Shown here one piece after another: positions 27,164 through 36,313 of a stretch of DNA of 64,000 nt. Source of the DNA: Streptomyces sp. CB02980 (GTDB lineage: Bacteria > Actinomycetota > Actinomycetes > Streptomycetales > Streptomycetaceae); contig NZ_JACSCH020000012.1 in NCBI RefSeq assembly GCF_014451325.2, positions 124,001 through 188,000 of the forward strand. Reading direction: 5' to 3'. The position numbers and the translations under genes were made by a program. Every line of letters starts with the position of its first letter. Position 1 is the stretch's first letter. The notes beneath the pieces were generated by a model. It was not told the origin of the DNA, did not search any database, and was given only the letters and a program-made list of their open reading frames with translations.

Positions 27164-30100
27164 ATGCGAACTCCCCGCAGGACCAACGACGCCAAGGCGT
27201 CGGCGCCGCCGTCGGCGGCCGCGCGCGGGCGGCGCGCACACGCCGGGCCGCCCGCCGACGAGCCGGGCGAGCCCACTCCCGGGGCCTTCCCCGGCACCGG
27301 ACGCCCGGCCTCTGCCGGGCACCCGGCCGGCGCGGGACACGCGGCCGACACCGGTCGTACGGCCACCACCGGAGACCACGCCACCGCCCACGGCCCCGCG
27401 CCTCACGCAGCCGCGGCGCGCGCACTCGGCGCCCCGCGTCGCGGCCTGCGTCCCCGAACCGTCCGCGCCAAGATCGTCTCGCTCCTGATGGTGCCGGTCG
27501 TGTCGCTCCTCGCGCTGTGGGGCTTCGCCACTGTCACCACGGCCCAGGACGTCGCCCGGCTCCGCCAGCTCCAGCGCGTGGACGCCGAGATCCGCGAGCC
27601 CGTGACGGCCGCCCTCGCCGCCCTCCAGGCCGAACGGCGCGCCGCCGTACGGCAGATCGCGGCCCCCGGCGCCACCCGGGCCGCCGAGCTCAAGGACCGG
27701 ATACGCCGCACGGACGAGGCAGTCGGCCGCCTCCGCCTGAACGACACGCACACCGTCGGCGACACCGGGGACCTCCCCCGCGACGTCGGGAAGCGGGTCA
27801 GCGCCTTCGTCGGCAAGGTCGCCGGCCTGGCCCGGCTCCGTACCGCCGCCACCGACGGACGTGCCGACGGGAACCAGGTGTACGAGGAGTACACCGCGGC
27901 GGTCTCCGCCGCCTTCGCCGTCGGCGGCGCCCTCACCGGCATCCAGGACAGCCAGCAGGGCTCCGACGCGCGCGTACTCCTGGAATTCGGCCGGGCCGGC
28001 GAGATGCTGTCCCGCGAGGACGCGCTTCTCACCGTCGCCCACCTCACCGGCCGGTTCTCGGAGGAGGGGCTCCGCGCCTTCTCCGGCGCCGTCGAGACCC
28101 GCCGTACCCTCACCGCCTCCGCCACCGCCGACCTGCCCGCAGCCGAACGCGCCGCGTGGGACCGGCTCGCCGCCGGCGGAGACCACGCACGGCTCACCCG
28201 GGCCGAGGACCGCGTCCGCGCCGAGAGCCCCGGCCGCACCGCCGCCCAGGCGGTCCCCAGCGCCGACTGGGACGACACCCTCGCGGCCGTACGGAGCGGA
28301 CTCACCGCGATCGAGACCGAGGCCCGCGCCGCCGCGGCCGACCGCTCCGACCCCTTCGCCGGCGGTGTCCTCACTGCGGGCGGCGCGGCGGTGACCTTCG
28401 GCCTCGCGGCCGTCGCCGCCTCCCTCGTCATCTCCGTCCGGATCGGCCGCGGCCTGGTCGTCGAACTCGTCAGCCTCCGCAACACCGCCCTCGGCATCGC
28501 GCGCGGCAAACTCCCCGACGCCATGCGCCGGCTGCGCGCCGGGGAGGAGATCGACGTCCAGGCCGAGACCCCGCGCGGTCCCGTCTCCCAGGACGAGATC
28601 GGCCAGGTCGGCGAGGCCCTCACCACCGTTCACCGCGCGGCCCTCTCCGCCGCCGTCGAACGCGCCGAACTCGCCAGCGGCATCTCCGGCGTCTTCGTCA
28701 ACCTCGCCCGGCGCAGCCAGGTCCTCGTCCACCGCCAGCTCAACCTCCTGGACAGCATGGAGCGGCGCGCCGACGACCCCAACGAACTCGGCGACCTCTT
28801 CCGGCTCGACCACCTCACCACCCGGATGCGCCGCCACGCCGAGAGCCTCATCATCCTCTCCGGCGCCGCCCCCGGACGCGCCTGGCGGATGCCCGTCCCC
28901 CTCACCAACGTCGTCCGCGCCGCCGTCTCCGAAATCGAGGACTACGCGCGCGTGGAGGTGCGTCGACTCCCCGAGACGGCCGTCGTCGGCGGCGCCGTCG
29001 CCGACCTCACCCACCTCCTGGCCGAACTCATCGAGAACGCGGCCCAGTTCTCGCCGCCCCACACCAAGGTCCGGGTCAGCGGCGAGCCCGTCGGCAACGG
29101 GTACGCCCTGGAGATCGAGGACCGGGGACTCGGCATGGGCAAGGACACCCTCGCGGAGGCGAACGCCCGCATCGCCCAGTCCGAGGCCCTCGACCTCTTC
29201 GACAGCGACCGGCTCGGCCTCTTCGTGGTCAGCAGACTCTCCTCCCGCCACGACATCAAGGTCCAGCTGCGGACGTCCCCGTACGGCGGCACCACGGCCG
29301 TCGTGCTGCTCCCGACCGATCTCCTCCAGGGCGCCCTGCCCCCGGGTCGAGGCGCCGGGGCGACCGGCCACGGAACCGACACACCCCACGCCGGAACCCC
29401 GCAGGTACGCGATCCCCGTACGCCCGCCCCCGACCGGGGAGAACCGGGCGCGGACCACCGGCAGAGCGGCGACGACCGGACGGCGGGCGACCGGTTCGGC
29501 ACCGACAGGCCCGGCTCCCACCGCCTCGGCTCCGACCGGCGCACGGACGACGCGCGCGTCGCACGCGAACGCGAGGAGGCACAGCGCGCCGAGGCCCGCC
29601 GCTTCGGCCGTCCCCAGGTGTCCCGTCCGCCGGCGCAGGGCGGTCCGCCCGCCCCCGTCCTGGGGGGAGGTGCCCCCGCTGGGCCCGTTCCGGCGCCCCG
29701 CGGGACCGCCCCCCAGCCACCCGGCGGCACGCGGCCCGGGGTCCTGCCCAGGGAGACGAGCGGCTCCCGGCCGCCGGTCCCGCCGCAGGCTCCCGCGTCG
29801 CCGCGCCCGCAGTCCTTGCCGCGCCCGACCGTCGTACCCGCGCTCGCGGCGCCCGCGGAGCCCGGGCCGCCGCCCGCCGGGGTCACCGAACTGCGACGCC
29901 GCGGGCCCTCCGTACCACCGCCGACGCGGCAACAGCAGCCCGGCACGCCCGCGGGTGCCACCGGTCCCGCAGGTGCCGCCCGTCACGCCGGACACGGCGA
30001 CGACACGGAGGGCGAGCTGCCGCGCCGGGTACGGCAGGCGAGCCTGGTCCCGCAGCTGCGCGAAGCGCCCGAATCGGCACCGGTGTTCGTACCGGCCGAG

Positions 30101-30286
30101 CCGGGCACGGACGCCCGCACCCCGGAAGTGGTACGGGACCGCATGGCGGCCTACCGCGACGGCTGGCAGCGGGGCGGCGGTGCGGCCCCGGGCAGCAGAC
30201 GCCCCCTCGGCACCGGCACCGGTCACGAACCCGGCCACGGCACGACCCCCCTCGACGACCCCCGCCCCGAAGGAGACCAGCCATGA
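27164..30286 (+). CDS. cvnA: Conservon sensor kinase-like protein CvnA
   Basis: 1040 residues. A disordered N-terminus (~1-100) is followed by TM1 (~104-127), a large extracellular NIT (nitrate/nitrite-sensor type) helical region (~128-400), TM2 (~402-428), a HAMP segment, an atypical dimerisation helix (VNLARRSQVLVHRQLNLLDSME) and a GHKL ATPase domain with N box ELIENAAQFSPP (~620-632) and G1 box DRGLGMGK (~651-658). No clear H-box phospho-acceptor is visible, as usual for CvnA. A Pro/Arg/Gly-rich tail covers ~735-1040. ATG 27164 follows CGAGGAGG. It overlaps cvnB by ATGA. Conservons form membrane complexes with a small GTPase and affect development and antibiotic production. Confidence 0.95.
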   Translation: MRTPRRTNDAKASAPPSAAARGRRAHAGPPADEPGEPTPGAFPGTGRPASAGHPAGAGHAADTGRTATTGDHATAHGPAPHAAAARALGAPRRGLRPRTVRAKIVSLLMVPVVSLLALWGFATVTTAQDVARLRQLQRVDAEIREPVTAALAALQAERRAAVRQIAAPGATRAAELKDRIRRTDEAVGRLRLNDTHTVGDTGDLPRDVGKRVSAFVGKVAGLARLRTAATDGRADGNQVYEEYTAAVSAAFAVGGALTGIQDSQQGSDARVLLEFGRAGEMLSREDALLTVAHLTGRFSEEGLRAFSGAVETRRTLTASATADLPAAERAAWDRLAAGGDHARLTRAEDRVRAESPGRTAAQAVPSADWDDTLAAVRSGLTAIETEARAAAADRSDPFAGGVLTAGGAAVTFGLAAVAASLVISVRIGRGLVVELVSLRNTALGIARGKLPDAMRRLRAGEEIDVQAETPRGPVSQDEIGQVGEALTTVHRAALSAAVERAELASGISGVFVNLARRSQVLVHRQLNLLDSMERRADDPNELGDLFRLDHLTTRMRRHAESLIILSGAAPGRAWRMPVPLTNVVRAAVSEIEDYARVEVRRLPETAVVGGAVADLTHLLAELIENAAQFSPPHTKVRVSGEPVGNGYALEIEDRGLGMGKDTLAEANARIAQSEALDLFDSDRLGLFVVSRLSSRHDIKVQLRTSPYGGTTAVVLLPTDLLQGALPPGRGAGATGHGTDTPHAGTPQVRDPRTPAPDRGEPGADHRQSGDDRTAGDRFGTDRPGSHRLGSDRRTDDARVAREREEAQRAEARRFGRPQVSRPPAQGGPPAPVLGGGAPAGPVPAPRGTAPQPPGGTRPGVLPRETSGSRPPVPPQAPASPRPQSLPRPTVVPALAAPAEPGPPPAGVTELRRRGPSVPPPTRQQQPGTPAGATGPAGAARHAGHGDDTEGELPRRVRQASLVPQLREAPESAPVFVPAEPGTDARTPEVVRDRMAAYRDGWQRGGGAAPGSRRPLGTGTGHEPGHGTTPLDDPRPEGDQP

Positions 30287-30717
30287 TCGACCACGAGAGG
30301 ATCTCCCACCACCGGTCCGGCGAGCTCGACTGGCTCCTCGACGACCTCGTCATGCGAGTCCGGGAGGTCCGCCACACCGTGGTGCTCTCCAACGACGGAC
30401 TCGCCGTCGGGGCCTCCAACGGTCTCAGCCGCGAGGACGCGGAACACCTGGCCGCCATCGCCTCCGGCTTCAACAGCCTCGCCAAGGGGGCGGGCCGCCA
30501 GTTCCACACGGGCGGCGTCCGCCAGACCATGGTCGAGATGGACGACGGCTTCCTCTTCGTCGCCGCGGCGGGGGACGGCTCCTGCCTCGCCGTCCTCGCC
30601 TCGGTGAGCGCCGACATCGGCCTCATCGCGTACGAGATGGCCCGCCTCGTCAAACGCGTCGGCGAGCACCTGCACACCCCGCCGCGGCTCACGGTGACCC
30701 CGCCGGCCGTCGACTGA
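30283..30717 (+). CDS. cvnB: Conservon roadblock/LC7 protein CvnB
   Basis: 144 residues, a single Roadblock/LC7 domain (ELDWLLDDLVMRVREVRHTVVLSNDGLAVGAS). These MglB-like proteins act on the small GTPase CvnD, probably as a GAP or GEF-like dimer. Starts inside the cvnA stop (ATGA) and is followed 14 nt later by cvnC. Confidence 0.95.
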   Translation: MIDHERISHHRSGELDWLLDDLVMRVREVRHTVVLSNDGLAVGASNGLSREDAEHLAAIASGFNSLAKGAGRQFHTGGVRQTMVEMDDGFLFVAAAGDGSCLAVLASVSADIGLIAYEMARLVKRVGEHLHTPPRLTVTPPAVD

Positions 30718-30731
30718 CCCGGAGAAGGCCC

Positions 30732-31148
30732 ATGAACGAGGACAGCACCGGCGGCGGCCCGTCCGTGCCGGGCAGTCAGTGGTACGACGCCGATGCCGGA
30801 CCGCTCGTCCGCCCGTACGCGATGACCGGTGGCCGGACCAAACCCGGGCCCAGCAACGTACGGTTCGACCTCATCGCCCTCGTCGTCGTCGACGACGACC
30901 CGCCCGGACCGGCCGAGGAGTCCCTCCTCGGCCCCGAGCACCGGTCCCTGCTCGCCCTGTGCCGGGCCGAGACCCAGTCGGTCGCGGAGCTCTCCGCCGA
31001 CGCCGACCTGCCCGTCGGCGTCGTCCGGGTCCTCCTCGGCGACCTCCTCGAATCGGGCTTCGTACGCGTCAGCCGGCCCGTACCGCCCGCACAGCTCCCC
31101 GACGAAAGAATCCTGAGGGAAGTAATCGATGGCCTACGAGCGCTCTGA
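30732..31148 (+). CDS. cvnC: Conservon DUF742 protein CvnC
   Basis: 138 residues with the DUF742 pattern: VRPYAMTGGRTKP near residue 26, an acidic middle (VVVDDDPPGPAEES) and a winged-helix-like C-terminus (LCRAETQSVAELSADADLPVGVVRVLLGDLLESGFV). Member of the conservon complex. Overlaps cvnD by 20 nt. Confidence 0.94.
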   Translation: MNEDSTGGGPSVPGSQWYDADAGPLVRPYAMTGGRTKPGPSNVRFDLIALVVVDDDPPGPAEESLLGPEHRSLLALCRAETQSVAELSADADLPVGVVRVLLGDLLESGFVRVSRPVPPAQLPDERILREVIDGLRAL

Positions 31149-31758
31149 GAGCACCGGCGCGGACGACGGCAGGGACGACGGCGCGGACACCAGCGCCCTC
31201 GCCCTGAAGATCCTGGTCGCCGGTGGGTTCGGCGTGGGCAAGACCACCCTCGTCGGCGCGGTCAGCGAGATCCGGCCGCTCCGCACCGAGGAACAGCTCA
31301 GCCGTGCCGGGGAGTCGGTCGACGACACCGGGGGAGTCGACCAGAAGACGACCACGACCGTCGCCATGGACTTCGGCCGCATCACCATCCGCTCCGGGCT
31401 CTCCCTGTACCTCTTCGGGACGCCCGGTCAGGACCGGTTCTGGTTCCTGTGGGACGAGCTGTCGCAGGGCGCACTCGGCGCCGTCGTCCTCGCCGACACC
31501 CGGCGACTCGAGGACTGCTTCCCGGCCGTCGACTACTTCGAGCACCGGAAGATCCCGTTCGTGGTCGCCGTCAACTGCTTCACGGGCGCGCGTACATACG
31601 GCGCGGCCGACGTCTCCCGCGCACTCGACCTGGACCGGGGAACGCCCGTCGTGCTGTGCGACGCGCGCGACCGAGACTCCGGGAAGGAAGTGCTCATCCG
31701 GCTCGTCGAGTACGCCGGGCGGATGCACACCGCCCGGCTCCTCGACACGGTCGGCTGA
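31129..31758 (+). CDS. cvnD: Conservon small GTPase CvnD
   Basis: 209 residues. G1 is GGFGVGKTTLVG (residues 32-43), the switch region is SVDDTGGVDQKTTTTVAMDFG, G3 is LFGTPGQDRFWF, and the usual NKxD is replaced by VNCF as in other CvnD proteins. It is an MglA-like regulatory GTPase. The ATG lies within the cvnC end and has TGAGGGA upstream. Confidence 0.95.
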   Translation: MAYERSESTGADDGRDDGADTSALALKILVAGGFGVGKTTLVGAVSEIRPLRTEEQLSRAGESVDDTGGVDQKTTTTVAMDFGRITIRSGLSLYLFGTPGQDRFWFLWDELSQGALGAVVLADTRRLEDCFPAVDYFEHRKIPFVVAVNCFTGARTYGAADVSRALDLDRGTPVVLCDARDRDSGKEVLIRLVEYAGRMHTARLLDTVG

Positions 31759-31783
31759 GCCGTCGTACCGCGACCCGGGCCGG

Positions 31784-32209
31784 TCAGTCGGCCACGCCGG
31801 CCTGGGCGATCACCTTCCGGATGCCTACCCGGACGAGGAGTTCGCCCGGGACGGCGTTGCGCTCCCCGAACTCGTCCGCCCGGTCCTCGCCCATGTAGCG
31901 GGCGCCGATGCGCCCTGCCCAGTGGCGCAACTCGTCAGGGTCCTCGCTGAGTTCGGCGCGACCGCTGAGCGAGACGAAGGCGAACGGCGGAGTGTCGTCG
32001 TCGACGCACAGGGAGACCCGTCCGTCGCGCGCGAGGTTGCGGCCCTTCACCGTGTCCTTGCCCGTGTTGAACACGAACTCGTCCCCGTCCAGAAGGAACC
32101 AGATCGGTACGACGTGCGGACTGCCGTCGTCGCGCACGGTCGCCAGCTTGCCGGTACGGGTTCCCTCGGACACGAAGGTCCGCCACTGATCATCGGTCAT
32201 CCTCGTCAT
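31784..32209 (-). CDS. PPOX-class F420-dependent oxidoreductase
   Basis: 141 residues of the split beta-barrel pyridoxamine-phosphate-oxidase/F420 group: GKLATVRDDGSPHVVPIWFLLDGDEFVFNT, then KGRNLARDGRVSLCVDD and FVSLSGRAEL. Such small proteins bind F420 (or FMN) and reduce unsaturated substrates. Convergent with cvnD (25 bp apart). ATG 32209 is chosen from the purine-rich site upstream; ATG 32200 is also in frame. Confidence 0.9.
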   Translation of the reverse strand: MTRMTDDQWRTFVSEGTRTGKLATVRDDGSPHVVPIWFLLDGDEFVFNTGKDTVKGRNLARDGRVSLCVDDDTPPFAFVSLSGRAELSEDPDELRHWAGRIGARYMGEDRADEFGERNAVPGELLVRVGIRKVIAQAGVAD

Positions 32210-32361
32210 GCCCCCATCCTGCGGCACGCGCGGGCGTGGTGCAGTGCTTGCCCTGTTCACGACAGTGCGTAAGGCTTGCGGCGATACGGCGGACCACTGC
32301 GGCACGGGGACCACGGGACAACCGGGTCATCGGGGCGCACCACCCAGGGGGAGGACCACTG

Positions 32362-32775
32362 ATGGCGTTGGACAAGGGACTGGACTGGCTGCTCGACGAC
32401 CTGACGCAGCGAGTCGGATTCATACGGCACGCGCTCGTGCTGTCGAACGACGGCCTGGTGACGGGCGCGAGCAGCGGACTCGCACGCGAGGACGCCGAAC
32501 ACCTCGCGGCCGTCTCCTCGGGCCTGCACAGCCTGGCCCGGGGCTCGGGCCGGCACTTCAGGGCGGGCCGGGCGCGCCAGACGATGGTCGAGTTCGACGA
32601 GGCGCTGCTCTTCGTGACGGCGGCGGGCGAGGGCAGCTGCCTCTGCGTCCTGAGCGCGGCGGAAGCGGATGTCGGCCAGGTGGCGTACGAGATGACGCTG
32701 CTGGTCAACCGCGTCGGCGAGCACCTCGGCGTGGCCGCCCGGCAGCCGGGGCGCCCGGAGGGCGGCCTGATCTGA
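32362..32775 (+). CDS. Orphan roadblock/LC7 (CvnB-like) protein
   Basis: 137 residues, closely similar in layout to CvnB 1.6 kb away: GLDWLLDDLTQRVGFIRHALVLSNDGLVTGASSGLAREDAEHLAAVSSGLHSLARG. No GTPase, DUF742 or kinase gene is next to it. ATG 32362 follows GGGGGAGG by 7 nt. It may be a paralogue that works with the conservon GTPase or a stand-alone MglB-like protein. Confidence 0.93.
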   Translation: MALDKGLDWLLDDLTQRVGFIRHALVLSNDGLVTGASSGLAREDAEHLAAVSSGLHSLARGSGRHFRAGRARQTMVEFDEALLFVTAAGEGSCLCVLSAAEADVGQVAYEMTLLVNRVGEHLGVAARQPGRPEGGLI

Positions 32776-32922
32776 CGCCACGGCCGCCGTCCCGAAAGCG
32801 TTGTCCACAGGCGGTTGTCCACAGGTCGTGCACGGTTCGTCACTCTGCGTTACGTTCTCGGTGGTGGGTCGGAGAGATCCACGACACGGAGAGACCACGG
32901 ACGTACGGGGGAGGGCCACGCG

Positions 32923-34029
32923 ATGACGGTGGACGAGGGGGCGCGCACGGTGACGGTGACACCGGGGCGGGCCGCGCAGGAACTGGAACTGAGGCGCGAC
33001 GAGTTCCGGCTCGCGGTCCAGCTCGGCCTGGTGAGGACGGTGCCGGCGGGGGAGGGTGGACGACGGCGGGTCGAGCGTTGCGAGCTCGACCGGCTCAGGG
33101 CCGCGCCCGACTTTCCCGCCGGCCTGCGTGACCGGGTGCACGCGGTCGGCACGGCGGAGGCAGCAGCGCTCCTGGAGATCACCCCGGAGCGCTTCACCAG
33201 GCTGACCCGGACGGGCCATGTCAGTCCCGTGCGGTTCTCCCTGAACCGCTACCGGGCGGTGGTCTGGACGTATCTCGCGGAAGAGGTCGCCGAATTCGGC
33301 CTCACCTGCCCGGCGCTGCTGACCGGGCGACTGCCCATGGAACTCCGCGAACGGCTGGCCGCGCACGAGGACCTGCGCCCCAGGAACTGGAGGGCGCGGC
33401 GGCTCGGCGCGCTCCTCCGCGCCACGGACGACCCATGGGCACAGGCCGCCGCCATGGCCTCGATGCTCGACCCGGTCCAGGTGGCCGAGGTCGTCGACGA
33501 CCCGTACGAGCGCACCCACCTCGACCGGCTGCGCCCGCCGGCGCCGCCCGGCATGCCGGTGCAGGCGGCCGGCCGCGACATCGCCGAGCGGCTCACGCGG
33601 GCCGACGACCCGGACGAGATCCTCTGGCACCGCCTGAGCCTGGCCCTGGCGCTCGACGAGGCCCGGACAGTGCAGCCCGCGCCGTATCCGGGCGATCCGG
33701 GCCGTTCGGGTGCGTCCGGGGAGCGGCCGGGTGCCGGGATGACCGTGCGGACGCTCCGGCGGCCGGCTCCGACCCTGGCGCCCGAACCGCCCCTGCCGCC
33801 CGTACGGCCCCTCCCGCCTGTACTGGCCGTGCCGCCACGGCCGTCAGCCGTACCAGTGGCTCCGCCTCCAGCTGCTCCTGCTCCTGCCCCGGCGGGGCGG
33901 CCGACTGCGATGGACCGTCCGCCGAGCCGTCCGGCCGCCCGCACCAGGCTCCTCGACCGGCTGCGGCGCAGGAGGGCGGCCGACGGCGGGCGGGCAGGTG
34001 GACGGAAGCGCCCGGTGTCCTGGCCCTGA
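32923..34029 (+). CDS. DNA-binding-like protein with two helix-turn-helix segments (DUF6397-like)
   Basis: 368 residues from ATG 32923 (GGGGGAGGG upstream). Two tandem MerR/excisionase-like units can be seen: RAAQELELRRDEFRLAVQLG with a following RRRVERCELDRL, and TAEAAALLEITPERFTRLTRTG with RYRAVVWTYLAEEV. A helical middle and a Pro-rich tail (~255-330) end in basic residues. From memory it corresponds to the Streptomyces family DUF6397; function unknown. Confidence 0.78.
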   Translation: MTVDEGARTVTVTPGRAAQELELRRDEFRLAVQLGLVRTVPAGEGGRRRVERCELDRLRAAPDFPAGLRDRVHAVGTAEAAALLEITPERFTRLTRTGHVSPVRFSLNRYRAVVWTYLAEEVAEFGLTCPALLTGRLPMELRERLAAHEDLRPRNWRARRLGALLRATDDPWAQAAAMASMLDPVQVAEVVDDPYERTHLDRLRPPAPPGMPVQAAGRDIAERLTRADDPDEILWHRLSLALALDEARTVQPAPYPGDPGRSGASGERPGAGMTVRTLRRPAPTLAPEPPLPPVRPLPPVLAVPPRPSAVPVAPPPAAPAPAPAGRPTAMDRPPSRPAARTRLLDRLRRRRAADGGRAGGRKRPVSWP

Positions 34030-34078
34030 CGGCGACACGCGGCGTGCGGCGCGGGCGTGGGGTGGGGAGGATGGGCTC

Positions 34079-35626
34079 ATGCTGCTCGCCCGTGTTGCGG
34101 AGGTGTCCCGGGAGGTCGCCGCCGCGTCGGCGCGCTCGCGCAAGATACGGCTCCTCGCCGAGCTGTTCGCGGAGGCCGAGCCCGATGAGAGCCCCCTCGT
34201 CATCGCGTATCTCTCCGGCCGGCTCCCGCAGGGGCGGATCGGCGTCGGCTGGAGCGTACTCAAGGAGGTGGTCCCACCCGCGGTCCCGCCCGCCGAACGG
34301 CCGGGCCTCACGCTCGGGCGCGTCGACGAGGCGATGACGGAACTCGCGGCGGTCTCCGGAGCCGGCTCCCGTGCCGAGCGGACCCGGCTCGTCCACGCCC
34401 TGTTCGCCGCGGCCACCGACGACGAGCAACAGCTCCTGCTGCGGCTCCTCACCGGGGAGGTGCGCCAGGGGGCTCTGGATGCCGTCGCTCTGGAAGGCGT
34501 CGCCCAGGCCGCGACCGTGCCCGCCGCCGAGCTGCGGCGTGCCGTGATGCTCGAAGGCTCGCTGCCCCCGGTCGCGCAGGCGGTGCTCGCCGAAGGCGTC
34601 ACCGCGCTCGACCGGTTCACCCTCCGGGTCGGCAACCCGGTACAGCCGATGCTCGCGCACACCGCGGCCTCCGTCACCGAGGCGATCGGTGCACTCGGGC
34701 CCTGTGCCGTCGAGGAGAAGCTCGACGGCATCCGCGTCCAGGTCCACCGGCGCGGTGACGACGTCCGGGTCCACACCCGCTCGCTCGACGGCATCACCGA
34801 CCGGCTTCCCGAAGTGGTCGCGACCGCGCGCGCCGTACCGGCCGACGGATTCATCCTGGACGGGGAGGTGATCGCGCTCGACCCCGACACCGGACGCCCC
34901 GCGTCGTTCCAGTCCATCGCGTCCCGGGTCGGATCCCGCACCGACGTCGCCGGGGCCCACGCCACCCTGCCCCTCACCGCGGTCTTCTTCGACGTCCTCG
35001 CGGTCGACGGCGAGGGACTGATCGACCGACCGGGCCGGGAACGGCACGCGGCCCTCGCCCGGCTGCTCCCCGAATCCCAGCGGGTCCGCCGCCTCGTCGT
35101 GGCCGATCCCGCCGACCCCGCGCAGGTGGAGGCAGCCGAGCGGTTCTTCACCGACACGCTGTCCAGGGGGCACGAAGGCGTCCTGGTCAAGGCGCTGGAC
35201 GCGCCCTACGTGGCCGGCCGCAGGGGACGCACCTGGCTGAAGGTGAAGCCCGTCCACACCGTCGACCTCGTCGTTCTCGCCGTCGAGCGCGGCCATGGGC
35301 GCAGGACCGGGCTGCTCTCCAACCTGCACCTCGGCGCGCGCACGGCGGACGGTGGCTTCGTCATGCTCGGAAAGACCTTCAAAGGACTCTCCGACGACAT
35401 GCTGCGCTGGCAGACCGAGCGGCTCCGTGAACTCGCCGTGGAGGACGACGGATTCACCGTGCGGGTACGGCCCGAACTCGTCGTCGAGATCGCCTACGAC
35501 GGGCTCCAGGCCTCGACGCGCTACCCGGGCGGTGTCACCCTCCGCTTCGCCCGCGTCCTGCGCCACCGGCCCGACAAGCGGGCCTCCGAGGCCGACACCG
35601 TCGAGGACGTCATCGGCCGCACCTGA
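34079..35626 (+). CDS. ATP-dependent DNA ligase
   Basis: 515 residues, three-domain LigB-type enzyme. The N-terminal DNA-binding domain covers ~1-190; the adenylation domain has the nucleophile Lys214 in EEKLDGIRVQ, followed by ILDGEVIAL, AVFFDVLAVDG, HEGVLVKALDAPY and WLKVKP; the OB domain is near the end (VRPELVVEIAYDG). It seals nicks using ATP; in streptomycetes it is accessory to the NAD-dependent LigA. ATG 34079 follows GGGGAGG by 8 nt. Confidence 0.96.
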   Translation: MLLARVAEVSREVAAASARSRKIRLLAELFAEAEPDESPLVIAYLSGRLPQGRIGVGWSVLKEVVPPAVPPAERPGLTLGRVDEAMTELAAVSGAGSRAERTRLVHALFAAATDDEQQLLLRLLTGEVRQGALDAVALEGVAQAATVPAAELRRAVMLEGSLPPVAQAVLAEGVTALDRFTLRVGNPVQPMLAHTAASVTEAIGALGPCAVEEKLDGIRVQVHRRGDDVRVHTRSLDGITDRLPEVVATARAVPADGFILDGEVIALDPDTGRPASFQSIASRVGSRTDVAGAHATLPLTAVFFDVLAVDGEGLIDRPGRERHAALARLLPESQRVRRLVVADPADPAQVEAAERFFTDTLSRGHEGVLVKALDAPYVAGRRGRTWLKVKPVHTVDLVVLAVERGHGRRTGLLSNLHLGARTADGGFVMLGKTFKGLSDDMLRWQTERLRELAVEDDGFTVRVRPELVVEIAYDGLQASTRYPGGVTLRFARVLRHRPDKRASEADTVEDVIGRT

Positions 35627-35742
35627 GCGGAGGGCGGCGGCCCTCGCGGGACGCCTCCCCGCGAGGGATGCTGGAGACGTGGCACGACGAGTGCCGGCAC
35701 GACGAGCGCGGGGCGCCACGAGCGACCGGCGGCCGCGAGGAG

Positions 35743-36120
35743 ATGAGCGACGTGTACGACTTGCACATCGACACCGACGTGACCGTGCAGCTCAGTGGCT
35801 GCAGCCGGGAGGACGCGCAGGCCGTCTTCGGCGTCCTCGACGGTGTCTACGAGCTGGAGGACATGACGGCCCCGGGTCCCCAGGCGGCCGCCGCGCCGGC
35901 CCCCACCGTCTGGACGGCCACCTTCGACACCGCCGGCGGACGCCACCAGGAGGTGCGTCCCACGCATCTGACCTCCCCGGTCGGTGCCACGCTCAGCGGC
36001 GGCTACCACGCCGTGAACGAGGTCGAGAAGGTGCTCGCCGCCGGCTTCGACATCCAGTCCCAGCAGTCCGTCTCCGGTGACCAGGAGACCGAGGCCCGAC
36101 TGCTGCTCGCCTCCCGCTGA
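35743..36120 (+). CDS. Small hypothetical protein
   Basis: 125 residues, acidic, no membrane segment or signal. The text alternates beta-like stretches (YDLHIDTDVTVQLSGCS, TVWTATFDTAGG) with a helix (NEVEKVLAAGFDI), a ferredoxin-like pattern. Not recognised. ATG 35743 has GCGAGGAG directly ahead; it follows the ligase gene by 116 bp. Confidence 0.6.
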   Translation: MSDVYDLHIDTDVTVQLSGCSREDAQAVFGVLDGVYELEDMTAPGPQAAAAPAPTVWTATFDTAGGRHQEVRPTHLTSPVGATLSGGYHAVNEVEKVLAAGFDIQSQQSVSGDQETEARLLLASR

Positions 36121-36215
36121 GCCTGAGGCGCGAACTCCCCGGACGGAGCGGACGGGCGCCGTCCGGGGTTCACGTGTGCCCGCGTGCTTGAAGGACCCCC
36201 CTGCCTTCCCCGGTA

Positions 36216-36228
36216 TACACCGTGTGTA
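36216..36228. promoter_or_regulatory. Short palindrome in the polysaccharide deacetylase promoter
   Basis: tacac-cgt-gtgta is a perfect 5-3-5 inverted repeat in an AT-rich patch 86 bp ahead of the start. It overlaps tatacac, which could be a -10 element. Possible operator; the arms are short. Confidence 0.35.
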
Positions 36229-36313
36229 GAGTCTTCCGTCGGCCGTGAGTGCCGCTCTGACCAGGCGGTTTGCGGCCGTACCGAAGACATCACCGGGGAA
36301 AGCGGGTTCCACC

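Noticed and set aside
26786..30238. A 1150-codon frame antisense to the conservon
   Set aside because: A shadow produced by GC-rich codon bias. Composition is Gly/Arg-rich without domains, and cvnA is certain on the other strand.
33593..35719. A 708-codon frame antisense to the DNA ligase
   Set aside because: Shadow frame; the ligase KxDG and other motifs are clear on the plus strand.
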